Shown: positions 1 to 8,923 of the stretch, one piece after another | Position numbering within the stretch: the stretch's first letter is position 1 | How the letters are laid out: each line of letters begins with the position of its first letter | Assembly: GCF_001475935.1 (NCBI RefSeq) | Contig: NZ_LDQA01000022.1 | Coordinates: 1-64,000, forward strand | DNA: 64,000 nt | Direction: 5' to 3' | Origin: Aureimonas ureilytica | GTDB taxonomy: Bacteria; Pseudomonadota; Alphaproteobacteria; Rhizobiales; Rhizobiaceae | Notes under the pieces: model-generated | Databases searched by the model: none | What the model was told of the DNA's origin: nothing | Seen by the model: only the letters and a program-made list of their open reading frames with translations | Made by a program: the position numbers and the translations under genes

Positions 1-99
1 GTTGATATAGCCCGGCCCGTTGTCCCAAGCCTGGGCCTGCGCGGTGCCGAGGCTGGTGGCCAAGGTGCAGGCGGTAAGAACGGCAAGAAGAATGCGCAT
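1..99 (-). CDS. Secreted protein, N-terminal fragment (cut by window edge)
   Basis: The reverse strand carries an ATG preceded by a GGAG ribosome binding site, followed by 33 codons that run off the left edge. The first 23 or so residues are a typical Sec signal peptide: a charged start (MRI), a hydrophobic leucine/valine/threonine core and an AQA-type cleavage site. Only about ten mature residues are visible (AWDNGPGY), so the family cannot be named. It reads in the same direction as the BA14K gene to its right, but a terminator separates the two, so it probably has its own promoter. Confidence 0.6.
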   Translation of the reverse strand, partial: MRILLAVLTACTLATSLGTAQAQAWDNGPGYIN

Positions 100-246
100 A
101 ATGGCGAACTCCAGAGCGACGGATGCGCCGCCCTTCAGGCTCCCCGGAGTCTCCGGGATGGCGAAGCGGCTGTCTTGCCATCCTGTGTAGCGTCCGCATC
201 CTGAACGACGGCTGAATATCGCTTTTTCATTTGTTCGCGTCCTGGC

Positions 247-279
247 AAAAGAAAAGGGGCCGGCGCGCGCCGACCCCTT
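247..279 (-). terminator. Rho-independent terminator of the BA14K gene
   Basis: A 13-bp inverted repeat with one mismatch (AAGGGGCCGGCGC at 254-266 against 267-279) is followed, on the minus strand, by a T-rich tract (TTTTCTTTT). It lies about 20 bases past the stop of the gene ending at 301 and fits an intrinsic terminator for it. Confidence 0.75.
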
Positions 280-300
280 CCTGTCCAAGATTTCATTCGC

Positions 301-726
301 TCAGAGGCGGCAGATACGACGCTCGCCCGCGCTGTTGGCGACATAGGTGTTGGTGCGCGGATCGTAGGTCTTGTATCGCGCGGCGCAACGGGCAACCTGA
401 TCGCGCGTGACCACAGCGCCGCGATTGGCGCTGCCGACGGCGGCACCGGCCGCCGCGCCCGCCGCGAAGCCGAAGATGGCGGCGGCCGTGTTGTCGCGAC
501 GGTCGCGGTAATTGTCACGGTACCAGCGATTGTAGCGACGGTCGTCCCAGCGGCGGTAATCGCGGCGGTATTCCCGGCAATCGCGGGCGCCAGGGTTGCG
601 GGCGCAGAAGCGCTCGACGAAGCGCTGGCGCTCGCGGAAGCTCTGAGCCTCGGCGGGGGCGGAGAAAGTCACACTTCCAGTTCCCAGAACCACGATGGCC
701 ATGAGGGCCTGTGCGAATCGACGCAT
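301..726 (-). CDS. BA14K-family secreted protein
   Basis: The 141-residue product has a cleavable signal peptide (cleavage after about residue 27, APAEAQ), an Arg/Tyr/Asp-rich middle, a glycine-zipper-like stretch near residues 84-98 (repeated AAGAAAGAAVG) and a C-terminal module CAARYKTYDPRTNTY...CRL. That last module is the BA14K signature: a Cys, the RYxTYDPxTxTY core and a final Cys. BA14K was described in Brucella as an immunoreactive lectin-like protein and is common in Hyphomicrobiales. The glycine zipper suggests membrane association. Start is supported by GGAGA 8 bases upstream. The exact role in this organism is unknown. Confidence 0.85.
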   Translation of the reverse strand: MRRFAQALMAIVVLGTGSVTFSAPAEAQSFRERQRFVERFCARNPGARDCREYRRDYRRWDDRRYNRWYRDNYRDRRDNTAAAIFGFAAGAAAGAAVGSANRGAVVTRDQVARCAARYKTYDPRTNTYVANSAGERRICRL

Positions 727-942
727 ACAACAAGTCTCCCATTAAACATGCCAGCCGAACGGCGGGTCAGACCGGGCGAACGCTTGATGCGAAACAACCG
801 TTCCAACGGGCGATGGAATGGAAGTTAGACTTACGGTTATGAACCTCGCCTGAACGGTCTGCGACCCCGCGTCACAGCGCGCCGCGGTGGAAAGTCGGGA
901 GATCGGCTGGCTGGAACAGAGCGGGAACGCTATATCGTTTCG

Positions 943-2184
943 ATGGCCAAGATGAGTGTAATGGACAAGCTTGCGATCCTCAGCGACGCGGCGAAATACG
1001 ATGCATCCTGCGCGTCCAGCGGTTCGACCCGGCGCGACTCGCTGAAATCCGGCGGGATCGGCTCGACCGAAGGCTCAGGGATCTGCCACGCCTATGCGCC
1101 GGACGGGCGATGCATATCGCTCCTGAAAATCCTCATGACGAATTTTTGCATCTACGATTGCGTCTACTGCGTGAACCGCTCGTCCTCCAATGTCGCGCGC
1201 GCTCGCTTCACGGTGGAAGAGGTGGTCAGTCTCACCATGTCTTTCTATCGGCGCAACTATATCGAAGGCCTGTTTCTCTCCTCCGGCATCATCCGCAACT
1301 CCGACCACACGATGGAGGAGATGGTGCGCATCGCGCGCAAACTGCGCATGGAAGAGAATTTCGCAGGCTATATTCATCTGAAGACCATCCCGGACGCGTC
1401 TCCCAAGCTGGTCGAAGAGGCCGGCCTCTTCGCCGACCGCCTGTCGATCAATATCGAACTGCCGACCGATGTGGCCCTAGAGAGCTTCGCTCCCGAGAAG
1501 AAGCCGCGCGACATCCGTCGCTCCATGGGCCATCTCCGTCTCAAGATCGACGAGGCCAAGGGTGAGAAGGGCGACCGGATCAAACCGCCCCGTTTCGCGC
1601 CGGGCGGCCAATCGACGCAGATGATCGTCGGTGCCGATGGGGCGGATGACGAGGCGATCCTGACGCGCTCGGAAAATCTTTACGGGAACTATCGGCTGCG
1701 CCGTGTCTACTACTCCGCTTTCTCACCAATCCCCGATTCGTCCAGCCGCCTGCCACTGTCGAAGCCGCCCCTGATGCGGGAGCATCGCCTTTATCAGGCC
1801 GACTGGCTGATGCGCTTCTATGGGTTCGAGCGGGACGAGATCGTCTCGGGCGGCGAGGGCGGTATGCTCGATCTCCAGATCGATCCGAAGCTCGCCTGGG
1901 CGCTCAAGAACCGCGACCGTTTCCCGGTGGACGTGAACCGAGCCGAGCGGGAAATGCTGCTGCGCGTGCCCGGTCTTGGAACATGCTCGGTCGATGCGAT
2001 CATCTCCTCGCGCCGCCACCGGCAACTTCGGCTGGATGACCTGGCGCGGTTGTCACGCTCGGTCGCGAAGTTCCGCCCCTTCGTGTCGGCGCTCGACTGG
2101 CATCCTGGCGGACGCCTCGATGACGACAAACTCCGTAGCCGTATGACCACATCGCCCTTGCCACGACAACTCTCGCTTTTTTGA
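943..2184 (+). CDS. Putative DNA modification/repair radical SAM protein
   Basis: This 413-residue protein contains the radical-SAM cluster motif C-x3-C-x2-C in NFCIYDCVYCVN (about residues 67-75) and an alphaproteobacterial family-specific N-terminus (MDKLAILSDAAKYDASCASSG). Near the C-terminus, VNRAEREMLLRVPGLG followed by SVDAIISSRR looks like a helix-hairpin-helix element that could bind DNA. It matches the family annotated as putative DNA modification/repair radical SAM protein, which normally sits beside a uracil-DNA-glycosylase-like partner. No partner is next to it here: the downstream 235 bases are empty and then a regulator follows. The start is uncertain between three clustered ATGs at 943, 952 and 961, none with a good ribosome binding site. 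Confidence 0.85.
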   Translation: MAKMSVMDKLAILSDAAKYDASCASSGSTRRDSLKSGGIGSTEGSGICHAYAPDGRCISLLKILMTNFCIYDCVYCVNRSSSNVARARFTVEEVVSLTMSFYRRNYIEGLFLSSGIIRNSDHTMEEMVRIARKLRMEENFAGYIHLKTIPDASPKLVEEAGLFADRLSINIELPTDVALESFAPEKKPRDIRRSMGHLRLKIDEAKGEKGDRIKPPRFAPGGQSTQMIVGADGADDEAILTRSENLYGNYRLRRVYYSAFSPIPDSSSRLPLSKPPLMREHRLYQADWLMRFYGFERDEIVSGGEGGMLDLQIDPKLAWALKNRDRFPVDVNRAEREMLLRVPGLGTCSVDAIISSRRHRQLRLDDLARLSRSVAKFRPFVSALDWHPGGRLDDDKLRSRMTTSPLPRQLSLF

Positions 2185-2419
2185 AGCTTCCGGTTATCAC
2201 GAAGCGATTAAGTATCTTTACGCTACGGCAGTCGTTTTGGCGCGCAAGGGTTGCAAAATCCTCGGTTTTGATCACAAATTCGTCAAGCTTACGGGACGAA
2301 TGGGTTGGGTAGATTCGACGTGGGAAGGCAAATACGGCATAGGGGAGTGGAATGCCGTCTCTGTCCTCTGACCAGCAGGCTGCCCGCATATCGTGCAAGG
2401 CGTTCGAGGTTGGAGTAAA

Positions 2420-2815
2420 ATGATGGTCGATATGCAATCTGGAGTTACCGAGTTGAAGGCCGAACGCGATCCGATCGATGTGCAAGTGGGAGCGCGCCTC
2501 CGGTTGATACGGACGTCGCGTCGCGTCTCGCTGGAAGAGCTGGGCCGACGCATCGGCGTCACCTATCAACAGATCCAGAAATATGAGACCGGCGCCAACC
2601 GCATCAGCGCGAGCACGCTCTACCGCATCGCCAAGGCCTTCGAGACCAGCCCGATGTTCTTCTTCGAAGGCTTGGACGAGACCGAGGTCTCGCGCCCCGT
2701 GGCCAGCCGCGAGACGCTGCAATCCTCCATCGCGCTCGGCCGTATCCCGGATATCGAAGTGCGCCATCGTCTGCGCGCGCTGATCGAGGCGCTGGACCCC
2801 GAAGGCGGTCGCTGA
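2420..2815 (+). CDS. XRE-family transcriptional regulator (PraR-like)
   Basis: A 131-residue cytoplasmic DNA-binding protein. Residues about 22-80 form a Cro/C1-type helix-turn-helix: VGARLRLIRTSRRVSLEELG, then IGVTYQQIQKYETGANRIS, then TLYRIAKAF and the FFFEGL edge. This arrangement is typical of the PraR/SinR-like regulators common in rhizobia, which act in quorum sensing, biofilm formation or stress. The remaining 50 residues are a short helical tail. The start at 2420 is preferred over an in-frame ATG at 2393 because GGAG sits five bases upstream. It is monocistronic and ends at a strong terminator. Its target cannot be read from the sequence. Confidence 0.88.
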   Translation: MMVDMQSGVTELKAERDPIDVQVGARLRLIRTSRRVSLEELGRRIGVTYQQIQKYETGANRISASTLYRIAKAFETSPMFFFEGLDETEVSRPVASRETLQSSIALGRIPDIEVRHRLRALIEALDPEGGR

Positions 2816-2841
2816 TCGCCTGAACGCTCCCTTCATTCATC

Positions 2842-2869
2842 AAAAAGCCGGCTATCGAGCCGGCTTTTT
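2842..2869. terminator. Bidirectional intrinsic terminator
   Basis: A perfect 12-bp inverted repeat (AAAAAGCCGGCT, loop ATCG, AGCCGGCTTTTT) sits between the converging XRE regulator and M20 amidohydrolase genes. The A-run on one side and T-run on the other make it a terminator in both directions. Confidence 0.92.
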
Positions 2870-2897
2870 CGTGGGCGCATGTCTTGTCGGCGCGGCG

Positions 2898-4064
2898 TCA
2901 GGCCGGGAGCGGCAGCGCCTTCTGCGTGAGCGCCACCCAATAGGCCGCGCCGAAGGGCAGGGCCGCGTCGGCAAAATCGTAGCGGGGATGATGCAGCCCG
3001 GCGCTTGGCCCATTGCCGATGAAGACGAAAGCGCCCGGCCGCTGTTCCAGCATGAAGGAAAAGTCCTCGCCCCCCATCAGCGGCGCGACAGCCCGATTGA
3101 CGGCTGCTTCTCCCACCAGTTCGGCGGCCACATCTGCGCAGAACGCCGCCTTGGCGGCGTCGTTCACGGTCACCGGATAGTTCGGCGAGTAGATGTTTTC
3201 GGCCGTGAGGCCATGGGCCATGGCGATGCCGTCCGCGATCTCGCGAATGCGGGCCCAGGCGAAATCGCGCGTGTCCGTCATCAGCGAGCGCACCGTGCCC
3301 GAGACGCTGGCGCTTTCGGGAATGACGTTGTGCGCGAAGCCCGCGTGGAACTGCGTCACCGACACGACCAGCGAATCGAGGGGGTCGGTGTTGCGAGAGA
3401 CGATCTGTTGCAGGGCCTGAACCAGCGCCGAGCCGGCGAGGATCGGATCGAGGGTCTGGTGCGGAATGGCGGCGTGGCCGCCGCGCCCATGGAGCTTGAC
3501 GCAGAACTCGTCGGTCGCGGCCATGATCGGGCCGGGGCGCATGGCGAACTGCCCGACCGGCAGGCCCGGCAGATTGTGCATCCCATAGACCTCGTCGATC
3601 GCGAAGCGCTCCAGAAGCCCGTCCTCGATCATGGCGCGCGCGCCCGCGCCCCCTTCCTCGGCCGGCTGAAACACGAAGACGACCGTGCCGGCGAAGCGCC
3701 GCGCGGCGCATAGTTCGCGCGCCGCGCCGAGCAGCATGGTCATATGCCCGTCATGCCCGCAGGCATGCATGGCGCCTGCGCGCACCGAGGCGTAGGGAAC
3801 GCCGCTTTCCTCCTCAATGGGCAGCGCGTCCATATCGGCGCGCAGCGCAATGGTGCGGCCCGGCGCGCTGCCATGCGCGATGCCGACGACGCCGGTGCGC
3901 CCGATGCCCGTCACCACCTCGTCACAGCCGAACTCGCGCAGTTTCTGCGCCACGAAGGCGGCCGTGTCATAGACCTCGTAGAGAAGTTCGGGCATGGCGT
4001 GGAGCGTCTGCCGCCAGATGGCGAGATCGGAGGCGGCGTGGCGGAGGCTCTGCGAAACGGGCAT
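2898..4064 (-). CDS. M20-family amidohydrolase (hippurate hydrolase / N-acyl amino acid deacylase type)
   Basis: The 388-residue protein belongs to peptidase family M20D. Metal ligands are in MHACGHDGHM (Cys and His), the PAEEGG pair of glutamates and the GMHNLP histidine, with a C-terminal GGEDFSF and LHHPRYDF. The dimerisation domain lies between (GRGGHAAIPHQTLDPI). Members hydrolyse N-acyl amino acids, hippurate or auxin conjugates with one or two Zn/Mn ions in the cytoplasm. No signal peptide is present and the length is normal for the family. It is transcribed alone, converging on the XRE gene. The substrate cannot be deduced from the sequence. Confidence 0.88.
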   Translation of the reverse strand: MPVSQSLRHAASDLAIWRQTLHAMPELLYEVYDTAAFVAQKLREFGCDEVVTGIGRTGVVGIAHGSAPGRTIALRADMDALPIEEESGVPYASVRAGAMHACGHDGHMTMLLGAARELCAARRFAGTVVFVFQPAEEGGAGARAMIEDGLLERFAIDEVYGMHNLPGLPVGQFAMRPGPIMAATDEFCVKLHGRGGHAAIPHQTLDPILAGSALVQALQQIVSRNTDPLDSLVVSVTQFHAGFAHNVIPESASVSGTVRSLMTDTRDFAWARIREIADGIAMAHGLTAENIYSPNYPVTVNDAAKAAFCADVAAELVGEAAVNRAVAPLMGGEDFSFMLEQRPGAFVFIGNGPSAGLHHPRYDFADAALPFGAAYWVALTQKALPLPA

Positions 4065-4204
4065 GGGAAGTTCCGGGGGATGCCATAGAATGGCGACAAA
4101 TGAACCTTCTTAAAACGTTCGACCTATCCTGCCATGAGTCGGGTGCAGGTGCGAAGGGGTTCGAAGGCTCCGTTTCGCAGGTTCAGCGGAAAGAGAGGAC
4201 GAGG

Positions 4205-5410
4205 ATGCGGGCCAAGGCTCAGCTGCGGAGTTTCGTTCTGGCCGCCCTGATGGCGGCCGCGCCGTTTGCCGGGGCAGCCGAAGCAGCCAATTCGATCGCC
4301 ATCGACGTGGCGACGGGCAAGGTCCTGTCGCAGAGCAATGCCACGCAGCGTTGGTACCCGGCCTCCACCACCAAGCTGATGACAGCCTATGTCGCGCTGA
4401 AGGCGCTGGAAGAGGGCACCGTCCAGCTCGACACGCCCATCGTCATGACGCGCGACGCCGCGCGCCAGGCTCCGTCGAAGATGGGTTTCCCGCCGGGCTC
4501 CGTCATGCGCCTCGACACCGCGCTGCGCATGATGCTGGTGAAGTCGGCCAACGACGTGGCCTATGCGATCGCCCAGTCCTTGGGCGGCGGCTCGGCCGAA
4601 GTGTTCGTGGGCGCGATGAACCGCGCCGCCGCCGACCTTGGGATGCAGGACACGCATTTCATCAACCCGAACGGCCTGCCGGGCGACGGTCAATATTCCA
4701 GCGCCAAGGATCTTGGCATTCTGGGCGTTGCGATCCGCCGGCAGTTTCCCGCCTTCACAGACTATTTCTCGACCGAAGCCATCTCGTCCGGCCAAGCTCT
4801 GATCAAGAACGGCAACGGGCTTCTGGGGCGCTACAAGGGCGCGGACGGCATGAAGACCGGCTATATCTGCGCGTCCGGCTTCAACCTTGTCGCCTCCGCC
4901 ACGCGCGACAACCGCACCATCGTCGCTGTGGTGGTGGGCGCGGAGGGCCCGATCGTTCGCGAGCGGCTCGCCGCCGAGGTGATCGAGAACGGCTTCAACA
5001 CCAATCCGCGCTCCATCCGCGAGACGGTGGAGGATCTGCCGCATTCCGAGGGTCCGCCGGCCGACATCAGCGCCGCCGTCTGCTCGGCCGCCGGTCGCAC
5101 GCAGCGCGCCAACGAGCGCGAAAGCGAGGAAACGCGGACCGAGACCTTCGGCTCGCCCTATATGACCGAGATGACACGGCCGCCGGCCACCGTGCCGGTC
5201 GCGCTCGGCGGCGCAGCGGCGGGGCGTGGCTTTGACGCCGGCATCTCGATGATCGCGGCCTATGGCATCCCGATTCCGACGCCGCGCCCGACACAGGCGA
5301 GCGAAGCAGCGGGAACCGACGAAACGCGCGCGCTCGATGCGCGCCGGGCGGAGGCACGGCCGGGCGCCGACATCCTCGGAGATCGCGTGACGGCGGAGCG
5401 CACCCGATGA
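4205..5410 (+). CDS. D-alanyl-D-alanine carboxypeptidase (penicillin-binding protein, S11 family)
   Basis: A 401-residue exported serine peptidase that trims the terminal D-Ala from peptidoglycan stem peptides. Residues 1-27 form a signal peptide. The active-site motifs are all present: SxxK as S54-T-T-K57, SAN at 114-116 and KTG at 217-219. After about residue 285 there is a long, low-complexity, Pro/Ala/Glu-rich tail without the usual PBP5-like beta domain or an obvious amphipathic anchor. The start at 4205 (MRAKAQLRS) is chosen because it has a GAGAGGACGAGG ribosome binding site and begins the signal peptide; an upstream in-frame ATG at 4100 would bury it. The stop overlaps the next gene by four bases. 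Confidence 0.9.
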   Translation: MRAKAQLRSFVLAALMAAAPFAGAAEAANSIAIDVATGKVLSQSNATQRWYPASTTKLMTAYVALKALEEGTVQLDTPIVMTRDAARQAPSKMGFPPGSVMRLDTALRMMLVKSANDVAYAIAQSLGGGSAEVFVGAMNRAAADLGMQDTHFINPNGLPGDGQYSSAKDLGILGVAIRRQFPAFTDYFSTEAISSGQALIKNGNGLLGRYKGADGMKTGYICASGFNLVASATRDNRTIVAVVVGAEGPIVRERLAAEVIENGFNTNPRSIRETVEDLPHSEGPPADISAAVCSAAGRTQRANERESEETRTETFGSPYMTEMTRPPATVPVALGGAAAGRGFDAGISMIAAYGIPIPTPRPTQASEAAGTDETRALDARRAEARPGADILGDRVTAERTR

Positions 5411-6552
5411 GCGCCTTCTCACCCTCGGCCCCCGTTCCCGTCACGGTGCTGACGGGGTTTCTGGGCGCGGGCAAGACCAGCTTTCTGAACCGCCTGCTGC
5501 GCGCGCCGGAAGCGCGCGACACGGCCGTGATCGTCAACGAGTTCGGCGAAGTCGGTATCGACCATCTTCTGGTCGAGACAGCGCGCGACGGCGTGATCGA
5601 GCTGGCCGATGGCTGCATCTGCTGCACCGTGCGCGGCGATCTGGTGGACACGCTGGCCGAGCTGGTGGACAGGGTTCAGACGGGACGCCTCGCCCCCTTC
5701 CGCCGCATCGTCATCGAGACGACGGGGCTCGCCGACCCGACGCCGATCCTCGCCATGCTCATGGCCCATCCCGTTCTGCTCCAGCATTTCGCGTTGGACG
5801 GCGTGGTGACGCTGGTGGACGCCGTGACCGGGCGGGCCTCTCTCGCCGAGCGCGTGGAAGCGCGCCGCCAAGTCGCCTGCGCCGATCGCCTTCTCGTCAC
5901 GAAGACCGATCTGGTGCCCGACTGGGCGGGCCTTGAGGCGGAGCTTCGGATGCTGAACCCGCGCGCGCCGATCCGCGACGCGGCTCTTTCGAGCGTGGGC
6001 GAAGCCTTCGGCTGCGGCTTGATCGACCCCGAGACGCGCAAGGCCGATCTGGCGCGCTGGATGGGCGAGGGCGAGCACGATCATCATCACGGCGACCATC
6101 ATCATGATCACGAATGTGGCCACACGCATGGCGGGTCTTGCGACCATCCGAGCCACGCCCGGCCCCATGCCCATGGCGGCGTCGCCTCCTTCTCGCTGAC
6201 GCATGACGCGCCGATCGCCTCCTCCGATCTCGAAGCCTTTCTCGACCTTCTCTTCATGCGCCAGGGCGACAAGCTCCTGCGCATGAAGGCCGTGGTTCGC
6301 CTGCGCGAGGACGAAGCGCGCCCGCTCGTGCTGCATGGCGTGCGGACCTATCTTCATCCGCCCGTGCGTCTGCCCGCTTGGCCGGACGGCGAGCCGCCGC
6401 GCTCGCGCCTCGTCCTGATCGGGGATGGGCTGGACGAGCGGCTGGTGCGCGATCTCTTCGCCGCCTTCTCCGGTGCGCCGCGCATCGACGCGCCGGACCG
6501 CGCCGCGCTTCTGGAGAACCCGTTGTCGCTCGGGCCGGGCTCCTACCGCTAG
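5407..6552 (+). CDS. COG0523 / CobW-family GTPase, putative zinc metallochaperone
   Basis: A 381-residue G3E GTPase. The Walker A motif GFLGAGKT is at residues 17-24, the metal-binding CxCC (CICC) at 70-73, and the G-domain element VIETTGLADP follows. Between about 220 and 260 there is a very His-rich loop (HDHHHGDHHHDHECGHTHGG and more), a feature of COG0523 proteins that handle zinc, cobalt or nickel. The C-terminal CobW_C domain covers about 265-360. It overlaps the upstream carboxypeptidase gene by ATGA, so the two are translationally coupled. No Zur-type operator was recognised. Zinc is the likely metal, judging by family and His content, but this is inference. Confidence 0.88.
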   Translation: MSAFSPSAPVPVTVLTGFLGAGKTSFLNRLLRAPEARDTAVIVNEFGEVGIDHLLVETARDGVIELADGCICCTVRGDLVDTLAELVDRVQTGRLAPFRRIVIETTGLADPTPILAMLMAHPVLLQHFALDGVVTLVDAVTGRASLAERVEARRQVACADRLLVTKTDLVPDWAGLEAELRMLNPRAPIRDAALSSVGEAFGCGLIDPETRKADLARWMGEGEHDHHHGDHHHDHECGHTHGGSCDHPSHARPHAHGGVASFSLTHDAPIASSDLEAFLDLLFMRQGDKLLRMKAVVRLREDEARPLVLHGVRTYLHPPVRLPAWPDGEPPRSRLVLIGDGLDERLVRDLFAAFSGAPRIDAPDRAALLENPLSLGPGSYR

Positions 6553-6788
6553 GCGGGCGCGGCACTCTTGCGGATATGAAAGCGCCAGCCGCCGCCGGCA
6601 AGGGGCTCTGGCGACGCGCCTTCATGGTCTTCGCTCCGGCAAAGATGCGCCAGATCGAGCGGGGCCAGCGGATCGTCGGCCAAGACGATGAGCGTCGCGC
6701 CGGGCCGTAGCGCGGCCAGCGCCTTGCGGCTGCGCAAGACGGGCAGGGGGCATTTGAGGCCGCGAAGATCGAGCACCTCCTCGGCCAT
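6549..6788 (-). CDS. TusA-like sulfurtransferase (SirA/YedF family)
   Basis: A 79-residue protein with the family hallmark at its N-terminus: LDLRGLKCPLPVL, containing the CPxP active-site cysteine, followed by the RPGATLIVLADDPLAPLDL segment typical of TusA. Such proteins relay persulfide sulfur for tRNA thiolation, molybdenum cofactor or other sulfur transfer. The start at 6788 is chosen over a longer in-frame start at 6839 because it begins exactly at the domain and follows GAGGGA. The 3' end overlaps the CobW-type gene tail-to-tail by four bases. Confidence 0.85.
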   Translation of the reverse strand: MAEEVLDLRGLKCPLPVLRSRKALAALRPGATLIVLADDPLAPLDLAHLCRSEDHEGASPEPLAGGGWRFHIRKSAAPA

Positions 6789-6867
6789 TCCCTCGTTGTT
6801 CGGCGAGGCAGCGTTCCTATCTAAGCGTGAAGACGGCATCTTCCCCTCAACCTCCGAAGCGATCTTG

Positions 6868-7416
6868 ATGAGCGATTATTCGATCGACCCGCAGACCATC
6901 GTCGATTTCTGGCGCGACCTCGGCCCCGAGCGCTGGTTCGCGCGCGACGACGAGCTGGACGCGACGATCGCCCAGCGCTTCGGCGATGTCTATGAGCGCG
7001 CCGCCGCGGGTGAGCTGGACGGCTGGGCCGAGGAGCCGAACGGCGCGCTCGCGCTCGTTCTGATCTTGGATCAATTCCCGCGCAACATGTTTCGCGGCAC
7101 GCCGCGCGCCTTCGAGACGGATGCCAAGGCCCTGCAACTGGCCAAGGCCGCGCTCGCGCGGGGCGATCACTATCATGTGGGCGAGGATGTGAATCAGTTC
7201 TTCGCCTTGCCGCTCATGCATTCGGAGAATCTGGAGGATCAGGAGGCCTGCGTGCGCTGGATGGGCGAAATCGGGGAAGAGAACGTGCCCTATGCCGAGG
7301 AGCATCGGGACATCGTTGCGCGCTTTGGACGTTTCCCGCATCGTAATACCATTCTGGGTCGTGCGACGACATCGGAAGAACAGGCGTTTCTGGAAGGCGG
7401 CGGCTTCTCCGGTTAG
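6868..7416 (+). CDS. DUF924-family protein
   Basis: A 182-residue soluble protein. The N-terminal VDFWRDLGPERWFARDDELDATI, the LALVLILDQFPRNMFRGTPRAFETD block and the FFALPLMHSENLEDQE block are the three conserved stretches of DUF924, an all-helical TPR-like family of unknown function. The start at 6868 (MSDYS) is chosen because the conserved domain begins at once; the frame is open further upstream but without conserved residues. It diverges from the TusA-like gene. No function is assigned. Confidence 0.85.
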   Translation: MSDYSIDPQTIVDFWRDLGPERWFARDDELDATIAQRFGDVYERAAAGELDGWAEEPNGALALVLILDQFPRNMFRGTPRAFETDAKALQLAKAALARGDHYHVGEDVNQFFALPLMHSENLEDQEACVRWMGEIGEENVPYAEEHRDIVARFGRFPHRNTILGRATTSEEQAFLEGGGFSG

Positions 7417-7574
7417 ATTTTGTTTGGCTCGCTATCTATTGCGTTTTGTTGCAAACGGGATTTGATAAAGGTCACTTTAATATTGGCGGCTTAGGCTGGG
7501 ACGCAACATTCCCTTTCGGCAGGGGCGGCGTGCGCTAGGGCGAGCGCTTCCTGCCCAGGTTGGGTTGACGCGAC

Positions 7575-8858
7575 TTGGAAACATCATCGTCCTTCGCCTC
7601 CGGAGCGGAACTTGCGACAAGGAGCCTGAAACGGCCGAACTGGTTCTCGCGCACGAGGCCGGCGGAGGGCGATCCCGTTCGTCTTGATGGCTCTCGTTGG
7701 ATTTCCATCTACGAACCCCATGCCGCCTTTTCTCTACTGGACGAGCTGCAGCATCTGAGCCGCCGCGCGATCGAGCCCAACGTGTTTTTCGATCCGCGCT
7801 TCCTGATCCCGGCCATGCCCCGACTGGAGGACAAGTCGGTTCGCCTTCTGGTGGCGCGGGACGAGGCGGAGGGGCGCAGCCGTCTGCGCTTCTTCATGCC
7901 TTTCTCGGTGGAGGTGACGGCACCTCTCGCCCGTCGCAAGGCTGTGCGCGCCTGGACGCATCCTTTCGGCCGGCTCGGCACCCTGCCGCTGGATACCGAC
8001 GATCCGGCCGCGACGGCCGCCAGCCTGTTCGACGCGCTGCAGACGAGCGTGCGGGGGCTGCCGCCTATTCTCGTCCTGCCGGACCTGCCGCTCGACGGGC
8101 CGCTGACGGCGGTTCTGAAGGACGCGGCCCGTGAACGCGGGCTTTCGGTCGGCTGGGCGGATCGAACCCACCGCGCCTGTCTCGACGCGTCGACGGGCGA
8201 TGCCACGGGTGCCCTGCGCCTCGCGCTCGGCGGCAAGCGGTTTCGCGATCACCGCCGCCGCCTGCGCCTTCTGGAACAGGCGGGGAGCGTGCAGTTCGAA
8301 GTCGCGCGAAGCGATGGCGACCTGCGCAATGCCTTCGAAGACTTCCTTTATCTGGAAGCGGCCGGCTGGAAGGGCCGCGCCGGCAGCGCCCTGTTGCAGG
8401 ATCGGCACCGCGCGGCCTTCGCGCGCGAGGCGATGAGCAGTCTGTCGGCGCAGGGCGATGCGCGCATCTACGCGCTGCGGCAGGGCGGCGAAGTCGTGGC
8501 GAGCTTCGTGGTTCTCCTGTCGAACGGGGCGGGCGTTGCCTGGAAGACCGCCTATGACGAGCGATTGGCTTCCCTGCGCCCCGGCGCGCTTGTGGCGGCG
8601 CTCGCGACCGAGGCAATGATCGACGACCCCGCGATCCGCTTCGTGGACAGTTGCGCCGTGCCCGACCACGCCATCCTGAACGCGCTGTGGACTGGTCGCA
8701 TGGAACTCGGAACCATGGTCGTCGCTCTGGACCGCGCCGCCAATGGCGATGTGCCTCTGATCGTGGAGGATATCGACCGCCGACGCCGCGCGCTCGAAGG
8801 GCAGTGGAAGCGGCGCTCCCGAATGCAGGCGCTGATGCGTCGCATCATGCCGGATTGA
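7575..8858 (+). CDS. CelD/BcsL-like GNAT-family acetyltransferase
   Basis: The 427-residue product resembles COG5653, GNAT acetyltransferases sometimes linked to cellulose or exopolysaccharide synthesis. Visible features are an N-terminal region with ISIYEPHAAFSLLDEL and FDPRFLIPAM, the central KRFRDHRRRLRLLEQAG motif, and the acetyltransferase core with FEDFLYLEAAGWKGRAGSAL, then ARIYALRQGGEVVASFVVLL. No signal peptide or membrane segment is present. The start is a TTG with a poor ribosome binding site, so the true start may be different. No exopolysaccharide genes flank it, so the acceptor is unknown. Confidence 0.75.
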   Translation: METSSSFASGAELATRSLKRPNWFSRTRPAEGDPVRLDGSRWISIYEPHAAFSLLDELQHLSRRAIEPNVFFDPRFLIPAMPRLEDKSVRLLVARDEAEGRSRLRFFMPFSVEVTAPLARRKAVRAWTHPFGRLGTLPLDTDDPAATAASLFDALQTSVRGLPPILVLPDLPLDGPLTAVLKDAARERGLSVGWADRTHRACLDASTGDATGALRLALGGKRFRDHRRRLRLLEQAGSVQFEVARSDGDLRNAFEDFLYLEAAGWKGRAGSALLQDRHRAAFAREAMSSLSAQGDARIYALRQGGEVVASFVVLLSNGAGVAWKTAYDERLASLRPGALVAALATEAMIDDPAIRFVDSCAVPDHAILNALWTGRMELGTMVVALDRAANGDVPLIVEDIDRRRRALEGQWKRRSRMQALMRRIMPD

Positions 8859-8923
8859 CGCCTGCCGATGGGGCAGGCGCCGACAGCCGCTTGGCCTCTC
8901 CATCGCAAACAATCGGATTCCGT

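Noticed and set aside
2000-2836. A 278-codon frame on the minus strand across the XRE regulator
   Set aside because: It runs through the intergenic region and shadows a good helix-turn-helix gene; no family features.
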